Source: Streptomyces violaceoruber (GTDB taxonomy: Bacteria; Actinomycetota; Actinomycetes; Streptomycetales; Streptomycetaceae). From it: a stretch of 64,000 nt of DNA. Location: NCBI GenBank assembly GCA_000720805.1, contig JODI01000003.1, positions 124,001-188,000 on the forward strand. The letters are read 5' to 3'. The position numbers were made by a program, and so were the translations under genes. The notes beneath the pieces are model-generated. The model was given only the letters and a program-made list of their open reading frames with translations. It ran no database searches and was not told the origin of the DNA. Positions 1 through 8,328 of the stretch are shown here, one piece after another; within the stretch, counting starts at the first letter, position 1; the number at the start of each line of letters is the position of its first letter.

Positions 1-200
1 TGGTTGATGCAGCGGAGGAAGGTCGACTTGCCGGAGCCGGAGGGGCCGATGAGGCAGAACACCTCGCCGGAGTTCACCTCGAGGTCGATGCCCTTGAGCA
101 CTTCGACGGGACCGAAGGACTTGTGGACGCCCTCGGCCTTGACCATGGCGGTGGACGAATCGCGCGGGGCGGCGTCCGTCTTGCTCAGCTTGTCGGTCAT
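1..200 (-). CDS. amino acid ABC transporter ATP-binding protein (5' part only)
   Basis: Energises import by the permease and binding protein encoded just upstream on the same strand. Only the first 66-67 codons lie in the window; the gene runs off the left edge. After a short polar N-terminus there is the start of an ABC domain (VHKSFGPVEVLKGIDLEV), then a complete Walker A, GPSGSGKST, followed by FLRCINH. The FLRCIN sequence after Walker A is typical of GlnQ/GluA/HisP-type polar amino acid ATPases. The ATG overlaps the permease stop by 4 nt (ATGA), so translation is probably coupled. The substrate is not shown by this fragment; glutamate or glutamine is the usual assignment for this gene set. 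Confidence 0.9.
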   Translation of the reverse strand, partial: MTDKLSKTDAAPRDSSTAMVKAEGVHKSFGPVEVLKGIDLEVNSGEVFCLIGPSGSGKSTFLRCIN

Positions 201-1129
201 GCGCCCACGGCTCCCCTCGGCCGGCCCAGCGAGAACAGGTTGGCCTTCACCTTCTGCAGCGGTGTCGGCGGCAGCTGGCGGCTGGAACCGCGCGCGTAGT
301 ACCGCTCGATGTAGTACTGGCCCACGCTCAGGACCGACGTCATGATCAGGTACCAGGCCGCCGCGAGGAAGTACATCTCCACCGGGGCACCGGAGTTCTG
401 GCCGATGTCCTGGGCGTAGCGGAAGAGCTCCGGATACTGGACGGCCGCCACGAGCGAGGTCGTCTTCAGCATGTTGATCACTTCGTTGCCGGTCGGCGGC
501 ACGATCACCCGCATCGCCTGGGGGATGACGATCCGGCGCAGCGTCTTGCCGTGGCTCATGCCCAGCGCGTGGGCCGCCTCGGTCTGGCCCTCGTCGACGG
601 CGAGCAGACCGGCGCGGCAGATCTCCGCCATGTACGCCGCCTCGTTGAGGCCGAGACCGAGCAGCGCCGTCAGAAGCGGCGTCATGAAGTCCGACCAGTA
701 GTCCTTGTAGATCGGACCGAGGTTGATGTACTCGAAGACCAGGCCCAGGTTGAACCAGAGGAACAGCTGGACCAGGACCGGGGTGCCGCGGAAGAACCAG
801 ATGTAGAACCAGGAGATCGACGAGGTCACCGGGTTCTTCGACAGGCGCATCACCGCGAGGACGATGCCGCCCACGATGCCGATCAGCATCGACAGGACCG
901 TCAGCAGGAGGGTCTTGCCGACGCCGGTCATGATCCGGTCGTCGAAGAAGTAGTCCGGAACCGCGTGCCAGTTGATCTTGCCCTGGCCGAACGCGTAAAT
1001 GATCGCGACGAGGATCGCGATGGCTATGACGGCGGTGACGTACCGCCCGTAGTGCCGGACCGGGATGGCCTTGATGGTCTCCGGTCCGGCCGCGGGGGTG
1101 CCCACCGTCTTGTCGATGTCAGCAGTCAC
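197..1129 (-). CDS. amino acid ABC transporter permease (HisM/GlnP type)
   Basis: Inner-membrane channel subunit of a polar amino acid importer, 310 aa. A charged cytoplasmic N-terminus of about 27 residues precedes the first membrane span (AVIAIAILVAIIYAFG), and several more spans follow. The ATPase-contact EAA loop is clear: EAAHALGMSHGKTLRRIVIP, followed by QAMRVIVPP. The sequence FFRGTPVLVQLFLW is characteristic of the HEQRo/HisM permease family. It is second in a binding protein - permease - ATPase operon; only one permease gene is visible, so it either works as a homodimer or has a partner outside the window. Family is certain, the amino acid transported is not. Confidence 0.93.
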   Translation of the reverse strand: MTADIDKTVGTPAAGPETIKAIPVRHYGRYVTAVIAIAILVAIIYAFGQGKINWHAVPDYFFDDRIMTGVGKTLLLTVLSMLIGIVGGIVLAVMRLSKNPVTSSISWFYIWFFRGTPVLVQLFLWFNLGLVFEYINLGPIYKDYWSDFMTPLLTALLGLGLNEAAYMAEICRAGLLAVDEGQTEAAHALGMSHGKTLRRIVIPQAMRVIVPPTGNEVINMLKTTSLVAAVQYPELFRYAQDIGQNSGAPVEMYFLAAAWYLIMTSVLSVGQYYIERYYARGSSRQLPPTPLQKVKANLFSLGRPRGAVGA

Positions 1130-1164
1130 GGGTGTTGCCTCTCAGTGCCCGCTCGGACGCGCGG

Positions 1165-2121
1165 TCACTTGCCACCGTTGACGGCGGACTCCTTGACGGC
1201 GCCGTCCTCCGCGCCCCACTTGTCGAGGATCTTCTGGTACTCGCCGCTCTTGATGATCGCGTTCATCGCCGCCTGCAGCGCGTCACGCAGCTGCACGTCC
1301 TCCTTGGAGACCGCGATGCCGTAAGGGGCCGCCTCGACCTGGTCGCCGACGATCTGGAAGTCCTTGCCTCCGCCGGAGGTCTTCACGGCGTACGCGGCAA
1401 CCGGGAAGTCCGAGGAGGCCGCGTCCGCGCCGCCGGAGCGCAGCCGGGTCTGAGCCTGCTGGTCGTCGTCGAAGGCCTCGATGGTGATCTTCTTGCCGCC
1501 CGTGCACTTCTTGGTCTCGGACTTGGCCAGGTCCTCCGAGACGGTGCCGCGCTCCACGGCGAGCTTCTTTCCGCACAGGTCCGACCAGGTGGTGATGCCG
1601 CCGGTGTCGCCCTTACGCGTGTAGATCGAGACGCCGGCGGTCAGGTAGTCGACGAAGTCGACACCCTCGCCGACCTTCTTGCCCGTGTCGGGGTCGACGC
1701 CCTCCTGGCGGTTCTTGTTGTCGGTCATCGCGGACATGGCGATGTCGTAGCGGTTGGAGCGCAGACCGGTCAGCAGGGCGTCGAAAGTGCCGTTCTCGAA
1801 TTCGAACTTGACGCCGAGCTGCTTGCCCATCGCCGCCGCGAGTTCCGGGTCGATGCCGACGACGTTCCCGGAGTTGTCCTTGAACTCGACGGGCGCGTAC
1901 GCGATGTCCGAACCGACCTTGACGACACCCTTGTCGCGGATCGCCTGCGGCAGCTTGTTCGCCAGGGGTGCCGAGCTCGCCGCCGTACTGCTGTCCGAGT
2001 TCTTGTCCTTGGTCTGGTCACCGCAACCGGTGAGAATCAGCGCGCCTGCGACCGCGATCGCACCGACCGCTGCTAGCCGGGAGTGCGCGGCGGTCGGACG
2101 ACGGGTGAAGCTTGCGGTCAT
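1165..2121 (-). CDS. extracellular amino acid-binding lipoprotein (SBP family 3)
   Basis: Substrate-capturing subunit of the importer, anchored outside the membrane; 318 aa. A twin-Arg-containing N-region and hydrophobic stretch lead to a lipobox LTGC with the lipidated Cys at about residue 33. The mature part has family-3 hallmarks: VGSDIAYAPVEFKDNSGNVV, GIDPELAAAMGKQLG and FDALLTGLRSNRYDIAMSAM. The ATG at 2121 was preferred to an upstream in-frame one because GGAGG lies 7 nt before it and the signal peptide then starts at the N-terminus. Its stop is 35 nt before the permease start. The ligand is probably an acidic or amide amino acid, by family only. Confidence 0.93.
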   Translation of the reverse strand: MTASFTRRPTAAHSRLAAVGAIAVAGALILTGCGDQTKDKNSDSSTAASSAPLANKLPQAIRDKGVVKVGSDIAYAPVEFKDNSGNVVGIDPELAAAMGKQLGVKFEFENGTFDALLTGLRSNRYDIAMSAMTDNKNRQEGVDPDTGKKVGEGVDFVDYLTAGVSIYTRKGDTGGITTWSDLCGKKLAVERGTVSEDLAKSETKKCTGGKKITIEAFDDDQQAQTRLRSGGADAASSDFPVAAYAVKTSGGGKDFQIVGDQVEAAPYGIAVSKEDVQLRDALQAAMNAIIKSGEYQKILDKWGAEDGAVKESAVNGGK

Positions 2122-2703
2122 GGTGGGTTCCTCCGGCGGATGGGTGGAGTTGCCGATGGGGCGGGCGGCCGCCGATGGGTTCGGCGGGCGCCTTGGACGC
2201 TGGGTTGGTCCTGGGTCGACGAGAGCACACGTCTTCGAGTGTCGCGACCTCGTGTGATGACGGCATCTTGCCATTCGGACGCAGGCATTCAGGTGACCAC
2301 CCATGTCAAAATCGGATAACGGGCGATCCCCGAACCGCATCAGGTCGGTACATTTTGACCGCATGATGCGGCACTATCCGTAACCATCTGCGGGAATCTG
2401 CGCTTCCGGCCGGAAGATCTTCGGTGGCTCCCGGGGTGCGGACCGGCATGCGCCGCGGGATGTGATCTTGCAGGCCTTGTGCGGTATGGGGTCGTCCTCG
2501 GCGCTGTCCGTCGGGTAAGAAGGTTCTTTACACCCCTCATCCGGGGCTCAGGGCGCGTGTGCGGCGCGCCCGTCGCGTATGTGCCCGTACGTACCCCCGT
2601 ACGCAGCATCACCGCAGCACCATCAGGGCCGTGCGCGGTGCCCGCCCACTTCTCAACCAGGAGTGGCCACCCTCAACCATGAAGACCTAAGGGGTAGAAC
2701 AAA
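2122..2703. promoter_or_regulatory. divergent intergenic region with nested inverted repeats
   Basis: No gene is seen in these 582 bases between the divergent transporter operon and malic enzyme gene. Two sets of inverted repeats interleave: GTCAAAAT (2305-2312) with ATTTTGAC (2352-2359), and CCGCATCA (2335-2342) with TGATGCGG (2364-2371). They could be operators for the transporter promoter; the regulator is unknown. A second palindrome-like stretch with repeated GTACG lies near 2585-2605, closer to the malic enzyme gene. No promoter hexamers were assigned with confidence. Confidence 0.4.
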
Positions 2704-3927
2704 GTGGCAGCGGAGATCGTCAATCCTCGCAGCGACAGCAGTACGGACCAGGACGGCGGGGCCGAGCCCCTCGATTCCTTCGATCCGGCGTTCGCGCTGC
2801 ACCGTGGCGGCAAGATGGCCGTGCAGGCCACCGTGCCCGTCCGTGACAAGGACGACCTGTCCCTGGCGTACACGCCGGGCGTGGCGAAGGTGTGCAGCGC
2901 CATCGCCGAGCATCCGGAGCTGGTCTACGACTACACCTGGAAGTCGTCCGTCGTCGCGGTCGTGACCGACGGTACGGCGGTGCTGGGACTCGGAGACATC
3001 GGGCCCGAGGCCTCCCTCCCGGTGATGGAGGGCAAGGCGATCCTGTTCAAGCAGTTCGGTGGCGTCGACGCGGTGCCGATCGCGCTCGACTGCACGGACG
3101 TGGACGAGATCGTGGAAACCGTGGTGCGGCTCGCGCCGTCGTTCGGCGGCGTGAACCTCGAGGACATCTCGGCGCCGCGGTGCTTCGAGATCGAGCGGAA
3201 GCTGCAGGAGCGGCTGGACATCCCGGTCTTCCACGACGACCAGCACGGTACTGCGGTCGTGACGCTGGCGGCCCTGCGGAACGCCGCGCGGCTGACGGGG
3301 CGCGGCCTCGGGGATCTGCGGGTGGTGATCTCGGGCGCGGGCGCGGCCGGTGTCGCCATCGCGAAGATGCTGGTCGAGGCCGGGATCGGGGACGTCGCGG
3401 TCGCGGACCGCAAGGGGATCGTGTCGGGGGACCGGGACGATCTGACCCCGGTCAAGCGGGAGCTGGCCTCCTTCACCAACAAGGCCGGGATCAGCGGGTC
3501 GCTGGAGGCGGCGCTGGAAGGTGCCGACGTCTTCGTCGGGGTGTCCGGCGGTACGGTGCCGGAGCCGGCGGTTGCCTCGATGGCCCAGGGCGCGTTCGTC
3601 TTCGCCATGGCCAACCCCAATCCCGAGGTCCACCCCGAGGTCGCGCACAAGTACGCGGCCGTCGTGGCGACCGGGCGGTCGGACTTCCCGAACCAGATCA
3701 ACAACGTGCTGGCGTTCCCGGGGATCTTCGCGGGAGCGTTGCAGGTGCGGGCGTCCCGGATCACGGAGGGCATGAAGCTCGCGGCGGCCGAGGCGTTGGC
3801 CGCGGTGGTGGGCGATGACCTCGCTGCGGACTACGTGATTCCGTCGCCGTTCGACGAGCGGGTGGCGCCGGCGGTCACGGCCGCCGTGGCGGCGGCGGCT
3901 CGGGCGGAAGGTGTTGCCCGTAACTGA
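2704..3927 (+). CDS. NAD(P)-dependent malic enzyme
   Basis: Oxidatively decarboxylates malate to pyruvate and CO2 in the cytoplasm, giving NAD(P)H. At 407 aa it is the short bacterial form without a phosphotransacetylase domain. Motifs include SLAYTPGVAKVC (catalytic Tyr region), VVTDGTAVLGLGDIGPEASL, FHDDQHGTAVV (metal-binding Asp pair) and the dinucleotide fold VVISGAGAAGVAIAKML. The GTG start follows AAGGGG. Streptomyces usually has two malic enzymes, one NAD- and one NADP-linked; the gene context matches the one described as NADP-linked in S. coelicolor, but the cofactor cannot be read safely here. A strong hairpin follows the stop. Confidence 0.93.
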   Translation: MAAEIVNPRSDSSTDQDGGAEPLDSFDPAFALHRGGKMAVQATVPVRDKDDLSLAYTPGVAKVCSAIAEHPELVYDYTWKSSVVAVVTDGTAVLGLGDIGPEASLPVMEGKAILFKQFGGVDAVPIALDCTDVDEIVETVVRLAPSFGGVNLEDISAPRCFEIERKLQERLDIPVFHDDQHGTAVVTLAALRNAARLTGRGLGDLRVVISGAGAAGVAIAKMLVEAGIGDVAVADRKGIVSGDRDDLTPVKRELASFTNKAGISGSLEAALEGADVFVGVSGGTVPEPAVASMAQGAFVFAMANPNPEVHPEVAHKYAAVVATGRSDFPNQINNVLAFPGIFAGALQVRASRITEGMKLAAAEALAAVVGDDLAADYVIPSPFDERVAPAVTAAVAAAARAEGVARN

Positions 3928-3986
3928 GCGCCTGTGCGCCAGAGTGTGCTGAGTGCCTGAGTGCCTGAGCGGGTGTCGGGTGTCGG

Positions 3987-4020
3987 GTGGCCCCGTCTGT
4001 GGTTCGGGCGGGGCCACTTC
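3987..4020 (+). terminator. Rho-independent-type terminator after malic enzyme
   Basis: Perfect 9-bp stem GTGGCCCCG / CGGGGCCAC (3987-3995 and 4009-4017), followed by TTCTTT. It sits 60 bases after the malic enzyme stop. The bases before and after it carry small direct repeats (GTGCCTGA, GGTGTCG). Confidence 0.75.
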
Positions 4021-4222
4021 TTTGCTCGGGGCTGGGTATGGGGTGGGGGTTCGGGCGCGGGTGCCTGAGCGGGTGCGGGCGCGCGGAGTGGGTGCTGCGG
4101 GCGGAGGCCCGCCGTGACCGGAGAGTCGGGGTACGGGGACTCACTCCCGGCGTTGACAAGAGGGTGTGTGTCACAGGGCTCCGTGGTTCCCCGGGGCTGC
4201 GGTGGAGCCTATCGTCAAGGTC

Positions 4223-5188
4223 ATGTTCGCTGCCTACGCCGCCCGCATCGATCGTGACCAGCCCCTTTCCGGCCTGGAGGTGGGAGAGCGTCCCGCTCCC
4301 GAGGCCCGTGCCGGCTGGAGTGTCGTCAACGTCAAGGCCGCTTCCCTCAACCATCACGACCTGTGGTCCCTGCGTGGTGTCGGCCTCGCGGAGGACAAGC
4401 TGCCGATGATCCTCGGTTGTGACGCCGCCGGCGTCGACGAGGACGGCAACGAGGTCGTCCTGCACTCCGTCATCGGCCGGACCGGTCACGGTGTCGGCCC
4501 CAAGGAACGCCCGTCCATCCTCACCGAGCGCTACCAGGGCACGTTCGCCGAGCAGGTCGCCGTACCGACCTGGAACCTCCTGCCCAAGCCCGCGGAACTG
4601 TCCTTCGAGGAGGCCGCCTGTCTGCCCACGGCCTGGCTGACGGCGTACCGGATGCTCTTCACCAACGCCGGCGTGCGCCCCGGTGACTCCGTCCTTGTCC
4701 AGGGCGCCGGCGGCGGTGTCGCCACCGCCGCCATCGTGCTCGGCAAGGCCGCGGGGCTGCGCGTCTTCGCCACCAGCCGGGACGAGGCGAAGCGGAAGCG
4801 GGCCGTCGAGCTGGGGGCCGTGGAGGCACTGGAGCCGGGGGCGCGGCTGCCGCAGCGGGTGGACGCCGTGATCGAGACCGTCGGTGCGGCGACGTGGTCG
4901 CACTCGGTGAAGTCGCTGAAGCCGGGCGGGACGATTGTGATCTCCGGCGCGACGAGCGGTGACCGGCCCTCGCACGCCGAGCTGACTCGGATCTTCTTCC
5001 TGGAACTCAAGGTCGTGGGGTCGACGATGGGGACCAAGGACGAGCTGGAGGATCTGCTCTCCTTCTGCGCCGCCACCGGCGTACGCCCCGTGATCGACCA
5101 GGTGCTTCCGCTGGACCGGGCCCGTGAGGGGTTCGAACGGCTCGAGTCCGGCGACCAGTTCGGGAAGATCGTCCTCACCGGCGACTAG
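4223..5188 (+). CDS. zinc-binding alcohol dehydrogenase / quinone oxidoreductase (MDR family)
   Basis: A 321-aa medium-chain dehydrogenase/reductase, probably an NADPH-dependent quinone or enone reductase. The N-terminal GroES-like domain contains VKAASLNHHDLWSLRGVG, the quinone-reductase form of the motif without the catalytic zinc ligands. The Rossmann half contains VLVQGAGGGVATAAIVLGKA and ISGATSGDRPSH. ATG 4223 was chosen because the domain begins immediately after it; an in-frame extension to 4166 has no sensible sequence. It stands alone between two strong hairpins, so it is probably monocistronic. The substrate is unknown. Confidence 0.87.
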   Translation: MFAAYAARIDRDQPLSGLEVGERPAPEARAGWSVVNVKAASLNHHDLWSLRGVGLAEDKLPMILGCDAAGVDEDGNEVVLHSVIGRTGHGVGPKERPSILTERYQGTFAEQVAVPTWNLLPKPAELSFEEAACLPTAWLTAYRMLFTNAGVRPGDSVLVQGAGGGVATAAIVLGKAAGLRVFATSRDEAKRKRAVELGAVEALEPGARLPQRVDAVIETVGAATWSHSVKSLKPGGTIVISGATSGDRPSHAELTRIFFLELKVVGSTMGTKDELEDLLSFCAATGVRPVIDQVLPLDRAREGFERLESGDQFGKIVLTGD

Positions 5189-5223
5189 GGCCCTAGGGGT
5201 ACTGTCCTGCGTTCGCCTTCTTG

Positions 5224-5249
5224 CGGCCGGCCCGGTTTCGGGCCGGCCG
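5224..5249 (+). terminator. terminator after MDR oxidoreductase
   Basis: Perfect 11-bp stem CGGCCGGCCCG / CGGGCCGGCCG with a 4-base loop, 35 bases after the stop codon. No long T tract follows, as is usual in Streptomyces. Confidence 0.75.
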
Positions 5250-5276
5250 TTGGTGTGTGGGGGTGACGGACGGATT

Positions 5277-5319
5277 GTCAACCGGGGTTGACGCACGAGG
5301 GGTGTCAACGTAGGTTGAC
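5277..5319 (+). promoter_or_regulatory. tandem palindromic operator pair before the HTH/Clp-N genes
   Basis: Two near-identical palindromes: GTCAACCGGGGTTGAC (5277-5292, perfect) and GTCAACGTAGGTTGAC (5304-5319, six perfect bases on each arm). Their centres are 27 bp apart. The second ends 3 bases before the ATG of the small HTH gene, so binding there would block its transcription or its translation start. Autoregulation by that HTH protein is the simplest inference. Confidence 0.65.
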
Positions 5320-5322
5320 GTC

Positions 5323-5532
5323 ATGACCGAAGCTACGGATCTCGCCGAGCGGGCGGGTGACCGCGATCCCCGCGTCGGACTGCGGGCCGTCGCCGCGCTG
5401 CGTCGGCTGCTGGAGCAGCTGGAGGCGGTGCAGGTGCGCAGTGCGCGCAATCAGGGGTGGTCGTGGCAGGAGATCGCCGCGGAACTCGGTGTGAGCAGGC
5501 AGGCCGTGCACAAGAAGTACGGGAGGCATTGA
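5323..5532 (+). CDS. small helix-turn-helix regulator
   Basis: A 69-aa DNA-binding protein. Residues about 15-40 form an amphipathic helix (VAALRRLLEQLEAVQV) that could dimerise, and residues about 45-66 form a clear HTH, SWQEIAAELGVSRQAVHKKY. Its stop overlaps the next gene's ATG (TGATG), so the two are co-translated. The paired GTCAAC/GTTGAC palindromes immediately upstream are the likely binding sites. Such HTH plus Clp-N pairs recur in actinobacteria and I infer a role in regulating the Clp-N partner. No ligand domain is present, so any signal would have to come from the partner or from another protein. Confidence 0.85.
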   Translation: MTEATDLAERAGDRDPRVGLRAVAALRRLLEQLEAVQVRSARNQGWSWQEIAAELGVSRQAVHKKYGRH

Positions 5533-6095
5533 TGTTCGAGCGGTTCACGAAGGACGCCCGGGACGTGGTGCGAGGGGCGGTCGAACACGCCGAGCGCTCG
5601 GGGGCGCAGTCCGTCGAGGCGGAGCACATGCTGCTGGCGCTGCTCGACCGGGAGGCCAGCCGGGGTTCGTTCGCGCTGGCCGCACTCGGGCTCGCCGAGC
5701 GGAGGGAAACGGTGCGCGCGGCAGTCGTCGAGGCCCGGCGGCAGGCCGGGTTGTCCCGGGCGGAGGCCGATGCCCTGGCCGGGCTGGGGATCGACGTCTC
5801 GGAGATCGTCGCCCGGATCGAGGAGGTGCACGGAGTCGGGGCGATGTCCGGTGACCGGAAGGACAAGGCGTGGTGGTCGGGACGCCGTGCCTTCGGCCGG
5901 ACCGCCAAGGAGGTGCTGGAGAAGGCGCTGCGCATCGCCGTCTCCCGTCGTGACCGTCACATCGGCGACGAGCACATCCTGCTGGCCCTCACCGCCCGCC
6001 CCGGCGTCCCCGCCGAGGTCCTCGCGGACCACGCAGTGACGTACGAGGCGCTGGTACGCGTCCTGTACGGCGGGGGAGAGGCCAAGGCGGGCTGA
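5532..6095 (+). CDS. Clp N-terminal domain protein (stand-alone double Clp-N)
   Basis: A 187-aa protein made of two Clp N repeats (about residues 1-75 and 118-185) without any AAA+ ATPase domain. The first repeat begins MFERFTKDARDVVRGAVEHA and contains EAEHMLLALLDRE; the second contains RRDRHIGDEHILLALTARPG. In ClpC/ClpA this domain binds substrates and adaptors, so a free copy may act as an adaptor or decoy, or as a sensor for its HTH partner. ATG 5532 overlaps the HTH stop; a longer in-frame reading would run through the HTH gene. Function beyond the domain is inference. Confidence 0.85.
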   Translation: MFERFTKDARDVVRGAVEHAERSGAQSVEAEHMLLALLDREASRGSFALAALGLAERRETVRAAVVEARRQAGLSRAEADALAGLGIDVSEIVARIEEVHGVGAMSGDRKDKAWWSGRRAFGRTAKEVLEKALRIAVSRRDRHIGDEHILLALTARPGVPAEVLADHAVTYEALVRVLYGGGEAKAG

Positions 6096-6174
6096 GGGCC
6101 GCGCCACGGCCGCCCTGCGGTGGTGCGGCCGGGCGCGGGTGGTCGGCCGTACCGTCGGAGGGCGCCGCCGCCGC

Positions 6175-7254
6175 TCAGGTCTTCGGGGTGCGCAGCAGAG
6201 CCCCGATGTGGGCCGCCGCCGTGGACAGGTGGCGGCGGGCGTCGCGGAGTTGGTCGGCTGTCACTCCGTGGTCGCGGGCGGCGTCGCGGATGTCGTCGCG
6301 GAAGCGGTCCAGGAGGCGGTCCAGGTCGCGGGCCGGGTCTCCGGTGGAGTCCTCGTGGGCCCATGACGGTTCGTACTCGGCGGGGAAGTCCTCCGGGGTG
6401 TGCGCGTACTCAGGTGCCGGGGTGGCCTTCTCCGCGTTCCCGTGGGGCCGGCCGAAGCCGAAGTCCTTTCCGAACTCCTTGCCGTAGTCCTTTCCGAACT
6501 CCCCGAACTCCTTGGCCAGTTCGGTCAGACCCTCGCGGACGCCCGTCGGCCAGTCGCCCCGCGCGAAGTGGTCCTGCACCTGTTCCTGGACGCGCCGGGC
6601 GATGCGCTGCACGTCCTCCTGGGCCTGGCTCCGGGCTTGCTCCTGGGCCTCCTTGGCCTGGCGGCGGGCCCGCTGGGCCTCCTCACGGGCGCGCCGGCTC
6701 TCGTCCTTGGCGCGCCGGGCCTGTTCCTTCCACTCCTGCTTGACGCGGCGCATCTCCTCCTTGGCGATGCGCCACGCCTCGTTGTCGGTGTGGTCCGTGA
6801 AGCCTCCGAAGGGGCTGTCCTGGGCGCCGTCGGTGGTGGCGCCGGCACTTCCGGAAGCGGAACCCCTGCGGGCCTCGGAGGCCGCCGCCCGCATCTCGCG
6901 GCGCAGGTCTCCCGCCGCACCACGCACGTCGGCCCGGATCTCGGCGGCGAGTTCCGCGACCGACTCACGGATCTCCAGCTCCAGGTCGGCCAGTTCACCG
7001 CTGCGGTCGGCCAACTCGGCGCGGCCGGCGTCCGTGATGGCGTACACCTTGCGGCCGCCCTCGGTGGTGTGGGTGACCAGGCCCTCGGCCTCCAGCTTGG
7101 CCAGGCGGGGGTACACCGTGCCCGCGGAGGGCGCGTACAGGCCCTGGAAGCGCTCTTCCAGGAGGCGGATCACCTCGTAGCCGTGGCGGGGGGCCTCGTC
7201 CAGCAGCTTCAGCAGGTAGAGGCGGAGGCGGCCGTGGGCGAAGACGGGAGGCAT
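6175..7254 (-). CDS. PadR-family transcriptional regulator with long charged coiled-coil tail
   Basis: A 359-aa regulator. The N-terminal winged helix (about residues 1-90) is typical PadR: LRLYLLKLLDEAPRHGYEVI, SAGTVYPRLAKLEAEGLV and GGRKVYAITDAGRAEL. It then differs from the usual 110-190 aa family: an acidic dimerisation helix, and an Arg/Glu/Lys/Ala-rich stretch (about 165-240, for example KDESRRAREEAQRARRQAKE) that should form a long single helix or coiled coil. The C-terminus (about 310-359) is another helical segment. It is the second gene of an operon, starting one base after the DUF4097 gene stop, and probably represses its own promoter. The tail's function is unknown. Confidence 0.9.
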   Translation of the reverse strand: MPPVFAHGRLRLYLLKLLDEAPRHGYEVIRLLEERFQGLYAPSAGTVYPRLAKLEAEGLVTHTTEGGRKVYAITDAGRAELADRSGELADLELEIRESVAELAAEIRADVRGAAGDLRREMRAAASEARRGSASGSAGATTDGAQDSPFGGFTDHTDNEAWRIAKEEMRRVKQEWKEQARRAKDESRRAREEAQRARRQAKEAQEQARSQAQEDVQRIARRVQEQVQDHFARGDWPTGVREGLTELAKEFGEFGKDYGKEFGKDFGFGRPHGNAEKATPAPEYAHTPEDFPAEYEPSWAHEDSTGDPARDLDRLLDRFRDDIRDAARDHGVTADQLRDARRHLSTAAAHIGALLRTPKT

Positions 7255-7255
7255 G

Positions 7256-8236
7256 TCAGAGCACCTTCTTGTCGGTCGTGCCGTCGGCCGGGGCGCCGGT
7301 GGAGCCGGTGACCGGGCCGGAAACGGAATTGTCCCCCGAGGTGTTCCGCGGCCCGTCGGCCGGGGCGCCGGTCGCGGGGGCGGGATTCGCCCGCGGCCCG
7401 CTCCCGCGTTCCCACGGTCCGCTCTCGTCCTCGCGGGGCGGGCGGCGCAGCAGGGCGATCGAGCCGGAGATGGTCGTGGCCCGCAGTTTGCCGGTGCCCG
7501 CGCCGAGCCGGCCGGTGACCTTGTGGGCGCCCCACTGGCCGTGCACCCGCAGGCCCTCGAAGGCGTTGGAGATGGTGCCGCTCGCGGTGTTGGCCTCGAC
7601 GTCCGCGTCCGCCGGCTGGGGCAGGCGGATCGCGATCTCGCCCGAGACGCTGGTCAGCCTGACGTCGGTGGGTCCGTCCGGATCCAGGTCCACGATCATG
7701 GAGCCGCTGACCGAGTCGGCCCGCACGGAGCGGCCGGAGCCCTCGACGACCGTGAGGTCCCCCGAGACCGAGTTGAACCGGAGGTCGCCGGTGACGGCCT
7801 GCGCCTCCAGGTTTCCGGAGACGGTGTCGGCGTGCACCGGGCCGGAGAGCGCGACGAGTGTCGTGTCCCCGGTGACGCCCTTGACCACCGCGGGGCCGCG
7901 CACCCCCGACACGACGGCCCCGGCGTCGACCACGCCCACCTCCACGCGGGTGTCGGCCGGCACGGCCAGCGAGACCACGGCGCTGCGCCGCCAGCCCTTG
8001 CGGTCGAGCCACTTGAGGAAGCCCTTCCAGGGCAGGTCCTCGTACGCCACCGTGAGCCTGCCGTCCTCCTGGGTCACCACCAGGGGCGGCCCCTGGATCT
8101 CGGACACTTCCAGGCGGGCGGAACCTTCGTCGGTGCCCACCACGTTCACCGTTCCACTGACGATGCGAACGTGGAGGGTCGTGACGGGATCGTCGAACGT
8201 GAGCTTGTCGGGCTCTGTTACGGACCACTGGGACAT
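7256..8236 (-). CDS. DUF4097 beta-helix protein
   Basis: A 326-aa protein with the DUF4097 repeat fold: recurring short strands such as VSGDLTVVEGSGRSVRADSV, SVSGEIAIRLP and TISGSIALLRRP, which should build a right-handed beta-helix. No signal peptide or membrane span is visible, so it is probably cytoplasmic. The C-terminus (about 250-326) is Pro/Gly/Ala-rich and disordered. ATG 8236 has GGGGAGG about 8 nt upstream; longer in-frame starts lack this. DUF4097 proteins are often paired with PadR regulators and in Firmicutes related domains belong to envelope-stress systems (LiaX). Function here is not known. Confidence 0.87.
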   Translation of the reverse strand: MSQWSVTEPDKLTFDDPVTTLHVRIVSGTVNVVGTDEGSARLEVSEIQGPPLVVTQEDGRLTVAYEDLPWKGFLKWLDRKGWRRSAVVSLAVPADTRVEVGVVDAGAVVSGVRGPAVVKGVTGDTTLVALSGPVHADTVSGNLEAQAVTGDLRFNSVSGDLTVVEGSGRSVRADSVSGSMIVDLDPDGPTDVRLTSVSGEIAIRLPQPADADVEANTASGTISNAFEGLRVHGQWGAHKVTGRLGAGTGKLRATTISGSIALLRRPPREDESGPWERGSGPRANPAPATGAPADGPRNTSGDNSVSGPVTGSTGAPADGTTDKKVL

Positions 8237-8264
8237 GGTGCAGACCTCCCCGTCACAACGCGCC

Positions 8265-8297
8265 ATATCGCGTCTTCTCCTGTTCACGATATATCGC
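8265..8297 (-). promoter_or_regulatory. candidate PadR operator
   Basis: The perfect palindrome CGATATATCG (8287-8296) lies about 50 bases before the DUF4097 start, with ATATCGCG repeated directly at about 8265-8273 and 8291-8298. AT-rich ATATCG repeats stand out in this high-GC sequence and resemble operators described for Streptomyces PadR-like proteins. The site probably serves the DUF4097-padR operon. Confidence 0.5.
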
Positions 8298-8328
8298 GGA
8301 CACGGAAAGTCAAGACACGCACGACGAA

